Both the position numbers and the translations under genes were made by a program. Shown one piece after another: positions 22,676-34,862 of a DNA stretch of 64,000 nucleotides. The stretch lies in NCBI GenBank assembly GCA_036186865.1, contig AP025066.1:13720851-13784850 (forward strand), read 5' to 3'. The notes beneath the pieces are model-generated. The model searched no databases and was not told the DNA's origin. It was given only the letters and a program-made list of their open reading frames with translations. Source of the stretch: Eustoma russellianum (Eukaryota; Streptophyta; Magnoliopsida; Gentianales; Gentianaceae). Position 1 is the first letter of the stretch. The number at the start of each line of letters is the position of its first letter.

Positions 22676-24108
22676 TGTTAGTGTATGTGCCCTAGGCCAT
22701 GATTTGGATATTTATGTTATGCATTTATTATTAATAAAAGAGGTTTTATTATCATTATTGTTGGTTAGTATGTTACACAATTTTGATATATGTCACTGAT
22801 TCATTATTGTTATGGAGATAAAATAATTTATAATCAGTATGATTATTGATTTGATAATCATGAGATGATTATGTGTATGGTGATACGAATCAATCTCATA
22901 GATACTTGTTAGAGAACAGTGTATTGGATAGACCCATCATGAGATTGCTACATGGATTAGCGTCATAAATAAATCTCATGATAGTCATGTTTTAATCCTT
23001 TGACTTGAGATTGTCATAGTTTCCAACATAAGGACTATTATATTTTGACATGATCAACCGTTATCCGTAACTGGATAATAATAAAGGTCATGATTGAATG
23101 TGATAGAAATTATGTAGAGGATATTGAACAATCAAGATAGAATTTGTCCCTCTCTTTTGAGAAAGATATCTTTGGGCCCCTCGATTAGTGAGACTGTGAA
23201 ATGCATGGCCGTGCTCAAATGAATTGATAGTGTGATCAATATCATTTGTTTTATCAGTCTACTTAGAGATTGAGTAATCATATGTTTGAACTATATAAGT
23301 ATGATGCTGACCATGACTTATGTTCAAACTAGATATCGTGTGACAAAAGGATTAATGCATGTACTATTATTAGGCTAGTTGGACTTTACTCGTATTAATT
23401 GGGTAGTTGTAATGCCTTGCTAGAGGCCAATTACGACTTGTTGGTTTAATAGAGATTTAATCAACTGCCAATTAATATGGGCCTATCGGGTCACGCACAA
23501 GAATGCGTATGGCTGAGATTAATAATATTAATAATATTAATATTGGATAATAATTATTATTATTATTATCGTTTTTTTAATATTAATAATATTAATATTA
23601 GATATTAATTATTATTATTAATTTCGTTTTTTATGTATATATTTATATCATCGGATAATAACAGAGAATCCATATTTGATATGGATTTTGATTTGTTTTA
23701 TCTAATCCTAACAGAATCCGTATCTGGTACGGATTTTGATAGCGTTAACAAATCCGATCTGCAATCGGATTTTGATATCGATATATATGTATGGAGCTTG
23801 GCGTATCTCATACACCAAGCAATTAGAAAAACGAAAGAACAGAAAACGAAACCGTTTTTGAGAAGAACGAGTTCTTCAGCCGCGCCGTTTGAAGAGCTAG
23901 CACTCCGGACGGAAGCGTTCGTGTGGATACCGACAGAGGGTGTTCGTGATTTTGCACCTCTTCCATCTGCGGATTTCGAATCTTCGGAGGTAATTTTTGA
24001 GTTTTTTCATCGATTAAACGATCAACATGGATCATTGGTAGGAAATCGGAGATCAAGTTTTGTTTTTCCGCTGCGCGTTTTGCAGTGATCTCGTATGATT
24101 TCCTAACA
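22676..24108 (+). repeat. 3' LTR of element C
   Basis: Near-identical partner of 15483-16917. The three hairpins recur at 23668-23686, 23716-23734 and 23752-23770. Confidence 0.95.
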
Positions 24109-24152
24109 ATTTGGAAGGTGGAATTGTTGGAGGCCATGCCTTGCACGCATCA
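24109..24152 (+). repeat. 5' LTR of B, last part
   Basis: After C's second ATTTG (24109-24113) the remaining 39 bp of B's LTR, ending CACGCATCA, complete the match to 51850-51894. Confidence 0.9.
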
Positions 24153-24155
24153 AAT

Positions 24156-24168
24156 TGGTATCAGAGCC
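24156..24168 (+). other. Primer binding site of B
   Basis: TGGTATCAGAGCC, three bases after the LTR; initiator tRNA-Met type. Confidence 0.92.
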
Positions 24169-25828
24169 AGGTTACTCCATTCCACCATCTATCATTTCCT
24201 TTTTTCGTTTGAGTGTAGTCATTTCAAGTTCAGTTGTGTCCTTCTTATACCCACGTAATTTGTATATCATTCATACAAAAAAAAGCGTCCAGGTTGTTTG
24301 AGTCATTTGCATTTTGTTGGGTCTAGTTCTTCATCATTCTAGCATCTTTGTTGATTCTTGTTCTAGTGTCACGTTTTATCCAACTTGTGCATCAAACATC
24401 TGAAATTTTGTCATTCAAACTTGAACAATTAGGGTTTCATCATTTAGAGTACATTCAGCTCGCTTTTTACTATAACCATAGCCTATAAAGCTACCTCGAT
24501 TTCAAATCATCTTCTTGCTACCAAAGCTTTTAGTTGGTGATGATTGTATGCATCTTGTGATTCGTATTGTGATTGATTTCATTCTTTAAGTCAAGTAGTC
24601 CTACGTGTGTTTGTCTTCACAAGCCATTTTCAACATCAAGAAAGCCCTAAAACCAACATAAAACCCACCGCCCAACCAACACCCACCCCAACCCAACCCT
24701 AAAACTCATCAACTAGATTCCAAACTACCTTATTTACACTCTTAACAAAAAGCCCCAAACAAATTTTGCAAAACAAAATCAGAATCAAAAGATCCCAACT
24801 CATTCAAAAAAAACCCTAACCCTAGAATTTGAAATTTTGTTCAATTCTGTCCTACGACAATCTATTATCCAAATTGACCACACAAATCATCAATTACCAA
24901 TCCAAATAGTCCATTTACACCGCCCATTCAGTTCCCAAAACCCCATTCCGCAAATTTCCAAAACGTTCGAAAAAACCCTAAATTGAAAAACCTAACCCTA
25001 ATCCCAATTCTGCCCTACCCCGATTTCCCTCACTTTCCAAGGTTATTTTTGTTGCAATTCATGTTGCACACTACAGTTTAAAGTCACTGCACTATTCTGC
25101 CCAAAAACGAAAGTTTTGAGTACAAAAGCATGACATTCCAATTCTGCCCCTAGTCAAAAAAAGGGGATGAATCTGAACCTTGCTTACGTTGAAATAGCAA
25201 GGAAGGGAAGAAAAACAAAAGAACAAGAGAAAAGAAAAAGGGCAAAACATTTGTGCATTACTTAAAAATTTTTTTGTGCAATTTGAAAACATTGGATACC
25301 GTATTTCATTTTTGCTACATGCAACCAAACTCCCACATCTTATTCTCCTTATCCTGCTGTTCTTGAACCAATCACACACTTGGTTGCTCGATTATTGTAT
25401 GACTTGAACCATTTTGTGGATAATAAGTTCATAGAATCAAAATTGACTAAAGATTGCCCACGGCAACCCTTAGTTCATCTTTGGTTCAGTCTTATACATC
25501 AATTTTCGTTGCTTATTTTCTTTGCATCTTAGTAGAAAATTCAAGTTAGTGTCCATTTCACTTGATTCTATTTGGTGCAACTTGAAAGCAAAAGGGAGAA
25601 ACAAGTGGAGATCGTTGTGATTTGGAGAAGCATTGGTAACACACTTTCTTGATTGATCACTTTGAGCCTTCTTAACTTCAGGTTATCCAAGAAGCAAAGT
25701 GGTAAGAGAGTGAAAAGAAGAGAAAGAGGAGTGTTCATAGTTTGTTTTTACTAATCACTTAACGTTTGTTTGTCTTTGTGTTAGTTTGCTTCTTTCCTTT
25801 TTCTTTTTGTTTTCGTTCCTTAGGTAAA
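24169..25828 (+). other. Untranslated leader of B, telomere-like motifs and intron-like segment
   Basis: 1.66 kb without a coding frame, homologous to the leader of G (59515-61182). Contains ACCCTAA/CCCTAAA motifs at about 24811-24824 and 24971-25010. Near the end, GTAAGAG at 25702 and a long pyrimidine run ending CCTTAG at 25823 define a 122-bp intron-like segment whose acceptor lies six bases before the gag ATG. Confidence 0.7.
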
Positions 25829-27279
25829 ATGGAGAGCAGCACTTAATCCGCTTCTAGCAAATCAAAGGAAGCCGAGACTTTGGACAACACGCAACAACAA
25901 ATGCTAGAGATGCTCAAGAAACTCATGCATGACAATGAGGTAATCAAACATCGATTGGAGGATGTTGAACAGAGCTACAAGATGAGTGACGGCCAAGGCA
26001 CAAGTAGGGTCGTTCCCCTACCAGAACCTAGGCGTCATCCCCCAGAAGAAGTTGAGGATGAAAATCTTAGACCACCACCCATCGAGCCAAGAAGGTTTGT
26101 TCCTCCAACACAGCCAAGAAGGTACGCTCCAAGAAGGTACAATGATGATTATATTCCATTTGAGCATGATGATTATGACTTTGATGGCCACCCTCCCTGT
26201 GGTTACCAAAGACGCCAAAATCCCTTTTCCCACAAGATGACGATTTTCTCAAAACAAAAATAAATATTCCCACGTTTTGTGGTAATAGTAATGCGGAAGA
26301 ATATTTGGAATGGAAAACAAAAGTGGATCTAATCTTTTCTTGTACCAAACGACAGTGAATTACAAAAGTGAGGTACGCTTCTATTGAGTTTTCTGGTTAT
26401 GCACTAAATTGGTGGACAAATTTGTGTCGAAATAGAACTAAAACAAGACAACCTCCAATTACCACTTGGGAAGAAATGAAGTTTGAAATGAGACATCGTT
26501 AAATCCCAAAAAATTATGAGAGTTCTATTTTCACGAGTTTGCAAAACATACGACAAGGTTCCAAAAGTGTAGATGAATATTACAAAGAGTTAGAAATTTT
26601 GTTGGAAAGGTCTAACTTGCAGGAACCCGAAGAAGCCACCAAGGCTCGTTTCTTACATGGTTTAAACAGGGAGATTGCACAAAGGGTTGACCTTCAACCT
26701 TATCTCGACCTCACAACCATGGTCCATATGGCTGAAAAGATTGAACACCAAATAAAGGTACGTAGTTCCTCCAATTTCAATTCCACTTATCGTACTAATC
26801 AGTCTTCATCAAGGTTTTCCAGCAAGCCTTCAGAACGGGAAGTTCACAGCCTACAGGAGGCCAAACACGTGACCAAGGTGCGCCACAAAGCATGGGCAAC
26901 CGTGTGCAGTCCACACAAAGACGAGATGAACGCGTCCAACAAAAGGCTCCTACCGGAAATTCTTCTGATCTCTCAAACAGGTTTAGGGACATTAAATGAT
27001 ATAAATGTCAAGGACGTGGTCGCATAGGAAAAGAGTGTCCTAATGTCAAACAAATCATGTTAATTGAGGAAACAAACGAATATGTGTCTGAGTCCGAGCA
27101 TGAAAACGAATATGAGCATGATAATGAAATTGAACCTGAAGAAGATCTAGGCGCATTAGATGATTTTGACACTAAGGTGTTTCTTGTTGTACGTAGAGCT
27201 TTAAATGCATATCCGAAATTAGATGATCACGAGCAACATAGAGAAAACATTTTCCATATTCACTGCATGATAAATGGTA
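25829..27279 (+). pseudogene. gag of B (decayed)
   Basis: Starts MESST at 25829 with a stop at codon 6. 'LDNTQQQMLEMLKKLMHDNE' follows, then an Arg/Pro/Tyr-rich stretch and the capsid (YALNWWTNLCRNRTK, 'GSKSVDEYYKELEILLERSN'). Several frameshifts occur (about 26240, 26350, 26830). The CCHC knuckle is destroyed: the first Cys reads TGA and the His is Arg, by comparison with CYKCQGRGHIGKEC in G. An acidic linker (EHENEYEHDNEIEPEEDLG) leads to the protease, where element H is inserted after 'INGKVC'. Confidence 0.88.
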
Positions 27280-27284
27280 AAGTG

Positions 27285-30200
27285 TGTAGGATCTGCAAGG
27301 CACCACTAGAAGGGGGGGGGGGGGGTTGAATAGATGGTGCAGAAAGTGTGGTTTTTAAAATTTCTTTAAACTTGAACAATTCAAGTTCTGAAAACAGATT
27401 CTGTTTTCAGGACCTGTTTTAAAACGTTTTTAAAACCAGGTTAGAGGTCTCCAAAAATTATGAAATTTTGAGAGAACTTAGCCTCAGATGTTATGAGAGT
27501 CCCCTAAAAATTTCAAATTAAAATTCAATCTTTAACCCCTTCAAAAACCGTTGGTAATCAGATTGTGCAAATCTGCCAGAAACGGTAGATGGTTTTGAAA
27601 AATTTATTCCTATTTGTGTGAACGTCCAAATGCTCTGAAAATTTGACCACTAACTCCTTATATACTATATTTAAATGGGTTGAAACAGTTTTGGAAAATT
27701 CTTTTGGGAAGTAGGTCAACTACAATCAAAGTCTCAAACTTTGCAAGTCTGAAAATCAGACTGTACTAGTCTCAGAACTTTTGATGTTTAATTGACTTAT
27801 ACTTGTCCAAAAGGGTTGAAACTTGTGCCAAATTAACCCTAGAACGTGTAAGTACGTTTCTGGAAATTTTCGTAATTTTTGAAAATCGTTTACTATTTTT
27901 ACGGATGCGAACAACAAGGATAAACAGTGCAGTAACTGAAACGTAAATGCAGAAAGTAAATGGCACCAAGAATTTTATACTGGTTCGGTTATAAACAACC
28001 TACTCCAGTCTTCAAGGAACACCTTCCTTGGTTCACACTAATCACACACACGCAGTACACCTTACCACAGGGTTGATAGAGTTACACCTAACTCCAACCC
28101 TTTACAAACCTTGTATTGCAAGTACAATTCTCACGAACACCACCACCTTGCTAGAGTGAAGATTGATCACACCTTGATCAATCTTTTACAAAGATATATG
28201 AATGGTGGTTTATCTCAAGCCTATTCAAGATTGAAAGATATGAAAACAATAGACTTTACAAGAAGAGAGAAAGAAAGAAGATGTAGAAGAAAAAGAGCTA
28301 GGCTTTTTGATCTCTTTGAATTGCAATGCTTGTTGTTGTTTTTGTTTGCTCTCTTCTCTTTTCTTTTAACCTTTCAGCCGTCCCCTTAGGTATGTTTCCC
28401 CCTCTTGAAAATTTTCTTTTAAGTCCTTGAGAGTGTAAGACATCATTGTGACAAGGCCTTGCTTACTTGGCATCTTCTTATTGGATGATCATTTAGTCTT
28501 CGCTTACTTGGCACCTCCTTATTGGTTTAACATTGTCATCATGATGACATGGAAAAAAATCTGAGATATACACTTTAACATGTGCCAAAAATCACTCATA
28601 AAATCATTCCATAAATGAAGAGATACATCATAAATTGCAAGACAAAGAAAGTCTTCCATATCAAGTGAGAAAATCGGCCATAATAGCACTCTTGCCATGC
28701 TGAAAATTCAGCATGTGCATCATGGGGATAAAGTTCAAATCATTACCATTTTTCTTTGAATTTTCATCATAAAAATGAATCAACAACTTATGGTAGGTAT
28801 TGCTACCAATTAAGAAATGAACTTAGACATGTTTTGGCACTTAAATTCGGCCATCAAGATTGAACACATGCTGAAAAATTTTCAGCATGTGTGATATGTA
28901 AAATATCACCATTTATTTATTTAAATTATATTCAACACCTTTCCATTTCTTCTTCCAATTAATCACATAATAAAAGATGACAAAATATGTCACATTGAAT
29001 AGCAAATTTCGGCCAGCCTTGTTTCAACATGCTGAAATTTTCATAAGTGAGATATATTTGAATTCTTACCATTTGTAGCTTCTCTCTTCAATTCACCAAC
29101 ATTGTATGATTGATCCTTGACCAATCAATATGCCAACATGGCTCCAAATATGCTCCAAAACAGCTGGTGTAGACGTTGGAATGAGGGTGTGAATGTGCTG
29201 AAATTTATTTTTGCTAACTTTGTAAAATAATGCACATTTAATGATACACACATGTAATATTCCAATCAGCCCTTAATTTAATTTTCTAGAACACTTTAAG
29301 ATGTATATCATATGTAAAAAGTGTCTAGATACATGTCACATGATGTACAAGAAAAACATTGCATGTTATGTGCGTAGAAAACCGAATTTTCGATATTTAT
29401 CGATTACCCGATTTTTCTCTAATTTAAATTCCAACTTTTGCACATGTTATATATATTATGTTATACATAATATATATAATATATACTTTAAATCTCAGCA
29501 CTTGGCTGGTTTAAAGTGGTACCATTAGCATGTGACAAAATTAAACTTGGAATCTTCACATTTTGGCCTTAATGTGGAGTAATTTGTGTGTGCCAACATG
29601 GAAAGTATTTTTGGCTGAAAATATGGTCATGTGCACGAAATTATTTATGATTTTTGAAGTATAGGGGCTGGCCATTTATTTATGGCAAGTACGTGACACG
29701 TTGGCGAAGTTTCGGTATTCGCCCGATACGACAAATTTCGGTTTAGACCCTTTTATCGTGTCGTATTTAATTTGTCATCACCATATCTTATATCATATGA
29801 TATAAGACCTGAATATACTCATAATTATGATTTAAGTATAGTGGTGTAACGTTAACGTACGTATGTAAAATACATAACGTGTCGGTAGTACGTTGGAATA
29901 CATGTGTATGTGCCTTTATAAAAAAAATCTGAAAATATATGTGATATATATGTGTATATGCGTGTGAATTAAAGGATGGGGAGGAGGAGAAGACTTTCCT
30001 TCCTTAGCCTTGTTGTCTTTGTGTCTTTTCCAAATGTAGCTTCCTTTAATGAACTACTTAGTTTATCAAACTAAGTACTTCACTTAATGAACTAGTTTAG
30101 TTCATTAATGGTGGCACCTGAAAATAGTATAAACACAACAAATGTTTGCCATATGATGTAAGCTTTAATGCTTCATGGCTCATTAGTACGGCAACATAAT

Positions 30201-30334
30201 ATATAAGCTAAATAAGGCAAGTAATGGCAAGATATCATGCATTCATGTACACGTATATATATATTGTGCACGTTTATATATATATACATTTAAGTCACTT
30301 ATTTTGAAATCACTCAAACCCCCTTATCTCTACA
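27285..30334 (-). repeat. 3' LTR of element H (left copy)
   Basis: 3050 bp. A long G run near 27312, longer than in the other copy, marks its outer end. Contains strong hairpins at 28696-28715, 28864-28892, 30056-30076 and 30086-30106. No coding frame supported. Confidence 0.95.
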
Positions 30335-30581
30335 ATCTCCCCCTTTTAATGATTTTCAAAATAACTTGTGTACATGATTTAAATGCTATCTCTCCCCCTT
30401 GAATTTGCGCAAATTTGAAATTTGAATTTCAAATTTCAAACCCGGCTCCCCTTGATTTGTGCAATTAAGATCAATCAGTGTCTCTCCTCCCCCTTAAATC
30501 ATGCTTTTCTCTCCCCCTTTATTTTGGAAAGTAAATCAAAAGATTCCTGTCAAAAAGGAAAGTAAATCAAATAATGTCAAA
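30335..30581 (-). other. Purine tract and serial PPT-like motifs of H
   Basis: The tract adjoining the LTR is 30337-30349 (CTCCCCCTTTTAA on +). Four further CTCCCC(C)TT-type copies occur at about 30391, 30446, 30487 and 30510, within 180 bp after the pol stop. No coding frame. Confidence 0.8.
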
Positions 30582-33500
30582 TCAAATCATATCAACGGGA
30601 ATCATGCCTAATTTAGAGCGAAGAGATTCATATGTGGCTTGATTTAAGGCCTTTGTAAATATATCCGCTACTTGTGATTCTGTGCGTACGTGATCTATGA
30701 CAATATTACCATTGTTAACGTGATCACGAAGAAAGTTATAGCGTACTTCTATATGCTTAGCCTTAGAATGTAACACGGGGTTCTTAGACAAATTTATTGC
30801 ACTCATACTATCACAATATATAGGAATTTTATTTACGGTAATTCCAAAGTCCGAAAGTTGTTGTTTTATCCACAACAACTGTGTGCAACAAAGGCTAAGA
30901 GCCATGTACTCAGCCTCAGTAATGGACAAAGCAATACTTGCTTGCTTTTTGGAAAACCATGAAATAAGGGAATTTCCTATAAATTGGCAGGTTCCGCTCG
31001 TACTTTTTCTATCTATTTTGCAGCCACCATAATCTGCATCAGTGTAAGCATGTAAGTCAAATGTAGAATCCTTATCGTACCAAATACCTAAGGTGGGCGT
31101 GTGCTTCATATAACAAAATATTCTTTTTAACGCATTTAAGTGTGACACCTTAGGTTGACTTTGAAAACGAGCACGCATGCATACACTAAACATGATGTCA
31201 GGCCTACTAGCAGTTAAATATAGCAAAGAACCTATCATAGATCTATATAATCCATTATCAACGTCTTTACCATGGTCGTCTTTGTCTAATTTAGTAGTGA
31301 CACTCATAGGGGTGGGGGATGGTTTCAAATTTTCAAAATTAAACTTTTTGATCATGTCATTAACATATTTTGCTTGGCTTATATGAATTCCTTTACTCGT
31401 TTGCTTAATCTGTAAGCCAAGAAAATAATTAAGTTCACCAACCATAGACATTTCAAATTCAGATTTCATGCAATTTTCAAAATCTTTAACAAGTCTATGT
31501 GAGGTAGAGCCAAAAATAATGTCATCCACGTAGATTTGAATAATAAGTAAATCTGATTTTTCTTGTTTCAAAAATAGTGTACTATCTATAGTACCACGTT
31601 TAAAATTATTTTCTAAAAGGAAAGTAGCAAAACGATCATACCATGCTCTCGGTGCTTGCTTTAGGCCATATAGTGCCTTCTTTAGTTTGTACACGTGATC
31701 TGGATGTTTCAAATCTTCAAAACCGGGTGGTTGCTTCACGTATACTTCTTCTTGTATGAATCCGTTTAGGAAAGCACTTTTTACATCCATTTGATATAAT
31801 TTAAAATCTTTCATGCAAGCAATAGCAAGTAATATTCGTATAGCTTCTAGACGTGCTACGGGTGCGAATGTTTCATCATAGTCAATTCCTTCTTTTTGAT
31901 TATATCCTTGTGCAACAAGTCTCGCTTTATTTCTAACAACCTTTCCTTCTTCATTCATTTTATTCCTAAATACCCACTTTGTGCCTATAATAGTCTTATC
32001 TTGTGGTCGTGGCACTAAATCCCATACATCATTTCTAACGAATTGATTAAGTTCGTCATGCATAGCATCAATCCAAGATGAATCACTCAAAGCATCATGC
32101 ACATTTTTGGGCTCAATTTCAGAAATCATAGCATGAAATTCATTTATTTCATCCGAAGTGATTCTTCTACGTGGTCGCACACCGTGAGTGAGGTCGCCTA
32201 TGATGAGATCATGTGGGTGATCTCTATGCCATCTTGGTTGATTATTTTCTAAGTTATCATGCATTTCTATATGATCATGCATTTCTAGTGTCTCATTCAT
32301 ATCATGCATATCAAAAGAATCATTATCTTCATTCAAAACGGGTTTCAATTCAAAATCATCGTCATATTCCTTATCTTTATCAATCTCACCAAATTCATTG
32401 AATTTAACATGAATAGATTCTATAATTTGTCTAGTGAGAGGATCATAACATCTATATGCCTTTGAATTTATAGAATATCCAACAAAAATGCACTCAATTG
32501 ATTTGGATTCAAATTTATCTAAATTATCTTTTGTATTCAAGACAAAACATTTGCATCCAAACACACGAAAATAGTCAATCTTAGGCATGCGATCATTCAA
32601 AATCTCATAAGGCGTCTTGTTTATTTTCTTTCTTATAGATAGGCGATTTACAATATAGCATGCACAATTTACGGCTTCCGCCCACAGAAATCTAGGCAAT
32701 TTATTTTCGCAAAGCATAGTTCTAGCGATTTCTTGTAATGTACGATTCTTTCTTTCTACTACTCCATTTAGTTGTGGAGTTCTAGATGGCGAAAACTCAT
32801 GTTTAATTCCTTTTTCTTCACAAAACGAAATCATCTCTTTGTTTTTAAACTCACCGCCTCTATCGCTTCTTATCCTTTTCACATTTACACCGTATTGATT
32901 TTCAAGTTGTTTAATTAATTTAGCAATCTCAACGGCGCTATCATCCTTATGTGCAAGAAATAAAGTCCAAGTGTAACGAGAAAAGTCATCAACAATTACG
33001 CATGCATAGTGACGCCCACCAAGGCTTGTAGTGCGACTAGGACCAAACAAATCGATATGCAATAGTTCTAATATTCTAGTCGTGCTTATTTCATTTTTCG
33101 GCTTAAGTGACTCACGTGTTTGTTTGCCTTTTACGCAAGATTCACACAACTGAAAGTTGTCTAAATCAAGCGTAGGCAATCCCCGTACTAGGTTCTTTCG
33201 TTGAAGTTTTTCTAGTGTGGAAATGCCAATGTGTCCTAAACGTCTATGCCATAAATTCACATTGGGTTCATTTGACATAAAACACTTAACTTTAGCGTCT
33301 ACTACATCATCCACAGATAGCGTAAAAATATTGCCTTCTCGTTTTCCTTTTAAAACGGTTTCTCCATTTTTATTTATTATGTTGCAATAAGGGTGAGTAA
33401 AACACACATTAAAACCATTGTCAACAAATTGAGAAATGCTAAGAAGATTGTAGGATAAGTTACTTACCAAAAATACGTTGGAGATTTGGAGTGTGTTCGG

Positions 33501-33683
33501 ATTACCAATCGTACCTTTTCCGATGATCTTGCCTTCATTGTTGTCTCCAAAGGTCACGGATCCGCCTTTTGTGACCTTCTTTAATTTGGAGAACAAGCTC
33601 GGGTCACCCGTCATGTGCCTCGAGCAACCACTGTCAAGGAACCACTTTATTGATGTATCTTTCGATGTGTGGTCTCCCTGCAA
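30582..33683 (-). CDS. pol of H: protease, integrase, reverse transcriptase, RNase H
   Basis: A single 1033-codon frame. Protease WFLDSGCSRHMTG lies at about residue 14. The integrase finger runs from HRRLGHIG to CESCVKGK, with catalytic D, D, E in HIDLFGP, RSDRGGEF and GVVERKNR. The reverse transcriptase has AFLNGFIQEEVYV and IYVDDIIFGS. The RNase H has YTDADYGGC and TEAEYMALS. All catalytic residues looked for are present. The real polyprotein would begin upstream in gag: the same frame continues to 33738 and beyond except for one TGA at about 33735-33737. It replicates the element in cytoplasmic particles and integrates the cDNA. Possibly functional if gag is supplied in trans. Confidence 0.93.
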   Translation of the reverse strand: MQGDHTSKDTSIKWFLDSGCSRHMTGDPSLFSKLKKVTKGGSVTFGDNNEGKIIGKGTIGNPNTLQISNVFLVSNLSYNLLSISQFVDNGFNVCFTHPYCNIINKNGETVLKGKREGNIFTLSVDDVVDAKVKCFMSNEPNVNLWHRRLGHIGISTLEKLQRKNLVRGLPTLDLDNFQLCESCVKGKQTRESLKPKNEISTTRILELLHIDLFGPSRTTSLGGRHYACVIVDDFSRYTWTLFLAHKDDSAVEIAKLIKQLENQYGVNVKRIRSDRGGEFKNKEMISFCEEKGIKHEFSPSRTPQLNGVVERKNRTLQEIARTMLCENKLPRFLWAEAVNCACYIVNRLSIRKKINKTPYEILNDRMPKIDYFRVFGCKCFVLNTKDNLDKFESKSIECIFVGYSINSKAYRCYDPLTRQIIESIHVKFNEFGEIDKDKEYDDDFELKPVLNEDNDSFDMHDMNETLEMHDHIEMHDNLENNQPRWHRDHPHDLIIGDLTHGVRPRRRITSDEINEFHAMISEIEPKNVHDALSDSSWIDAMHDELNQFVRNDVWDLVPRPQDKTIIGTKWVFRNKMNEEGKVVRNKARLVAQGYNQKEGIDYDETFAPVARLEAIRILLAIACMKDFKLYQMDVKSAFLNGFIQEEVYVKQPPGFEDLKHPDHVYKLKKALYGLKQAPRAWYDRFATFLLENNFKRGTIDSTLFLKQEKSDLLIIQIYVDDIIFGSTSHRLVKDFENCMKSEFEMSMVGELNYFLGLQIKQTSKGIHISQAKYVNDMIKKFNFENLKPSPTPMSVTTKLDKDDHGKDVDNGLYRSMIGSLLYLTASRPDIMFSVCMRARFQSQPKVSHLNALKRIFCYMKHTPTLGIWYDKDSTFDLHAYTDADYGGCKIDRKSTSGTCQFIGNSLISWFSKKQASIALSITEAEYMALSLCCTQLLWIKQQLSDFGITVNKIPIYCDSMSAINLSKNPVLHSKAKHIEVRYNFLRDHVNNGNIVIDHVRTESQVADIFTKALNQATYESLRSKLGMIPVDMI

Positions 33684-33737
33684 TGTGAAAAGATGATTAG
33701 GTACCCTTTTAATTTTGGGTCCTTTCGAGTTAGTTAA

Positions 33738-34862
33738 TCACCTCTTGGTAAAAGTACCTTTCGATACCCATACTTGGGTGATCCTTCTCGGTCTATCAAA
33801 TGGCAAGAATGTAAATGAAGGTGCGATATAATAGACATGTGATGCATGCACTTTGGGCCTTTGCCCAAGGACTCCTCTATACTCACTAAATGAAGGACGT
33901 TTTTGATATGTCCTTGTGTGTGTGTGTGTAGTGCGTGGATGATATGCATTTCGTGTATGCATTGTTCTCTTCTTTTCATATCTATAAGGTACAAAGTTAT
34001 ATTTCACATGATATGAAGAAGTGGGGCGTGAGGAAGGGGGTGCTTTCTGCATCATCTTAGACGCCACTTGCGGCTTAGGGGTGTCTACTTTCTTAGACAC
34101 AACAAACTTGGTTGGTTTGATTGATACTTCGTTAGTATCAACGTATCCCAGTCCAGTTTTGTCGCTGTCATGCTTTTGTGATAATATGATGCGATGCAGC
34201 ATGTTGGACCCTGTGTCAAACTGTTTCATCATTTTCTCTAAATCGGTATTCTTTGATTTCAAATTTGAAATCTCAGATTTCATTTCATTATTTTGCGTGG
34301 TTAATGATGAAACCTCTGCTTTTAATGTAGTAATGACACATGATGACTCTTTCTTTGAATCGCTTAATTGAGCGACAAGATTCTCGTTAGAAGATTCTAA
34401 CAGTTTTTTGTCTTCAATTAATCGTTTCTTTTCTTTAGCGAGAGTCTTAGTGAATTTATGCAATTCTAGATACTGACTAAAAAGATCATCATAAGAAGGT
34501 TCAGAGTCAGAGTCAGAATCAGATGATACCTCATTAGATGCTTTGGAGGCAAAGCATACTTGTGCGGTCTCCTCTTCGGTCTCAGTTTCAGAATCTGATG
34601 AATCACTCCAGGTGGAAGCCTTTAGAGCACGTTTCCTTTGTTTGGGTTCTGAGACGAGTCTATGTTTGTTCCGCTCCTTGTCAGGGTACTTAGTAGTTTG
34701 CTTTTCTTTATTTGGGCAGTCATATGACAAGTGTCCAAGTTTGTCACATTCATAACATTTAACGTCTTTATCGTTTGACTTGTTCTTATTTCTCTTAGTA
34801 GTAGTGCCCTTATTTTTGTTTCTAAATGACCTTCTCATAAATTTTCTCAATCCTTTAGCCAA
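33738..34862 (-). pseudogene. gag C-terminal part of H: zinc knuckle and coiled coil
   Basis: 374 open codons in the same frame as pol. A basic stretch is followed by CCHC knuckle CYECDKLGHLSYDC near residue 36, then an acidic Ser-rich part. A predicted coiled coil covers residues of about 135-215 (FTKTLAKEKKRLIEDKKLLE and later Leu/Lys/Glu heptads). It ends WVSKGTFTKR then TGA, where relatives usually continue into pol. The ATG at 34862 is internal: the natural gag starts at 35652. Confidence 0.85.

Larger units (their letters stand above)
15483..24108 (+). mobile_element. Element C: Angela/BARE-like Ty1/Copia element inserted in B's 5' LTR
   Basis: LTRs of about 1.43 kb (TGTTAG...CTAACA) flank a 1.77-kb leader and a Copia gag-pol in the order gag, protease, integrase, reverse transcriptase, RNase H. 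Exact duplication ATTTG lies at 15478-15482 and 24109-24113. The two LTRs differ only here and there, so this is a fairly young insertion, younger than B. One frameshift and one stop are its only obvious coding faults. Confidence 0.95.

Noticed and set aside
27311..27327. Long G run as a quadruplex element
   Set aside because: Length differs between H's LTRs (longer here than near 35732), and a single G run does not itself show a quadruplex; slippage is enough.
28111..28389. 92-codon frame in H's LTR
   Set aside because: Low-complexity Lys/Arg then Leu/Phe run, not maintained as a protein-like feature in the other LTR copy.
30335..30581. env-like gene downstream of H pol
   Set aside because: Only about 250 bp with no open frame.
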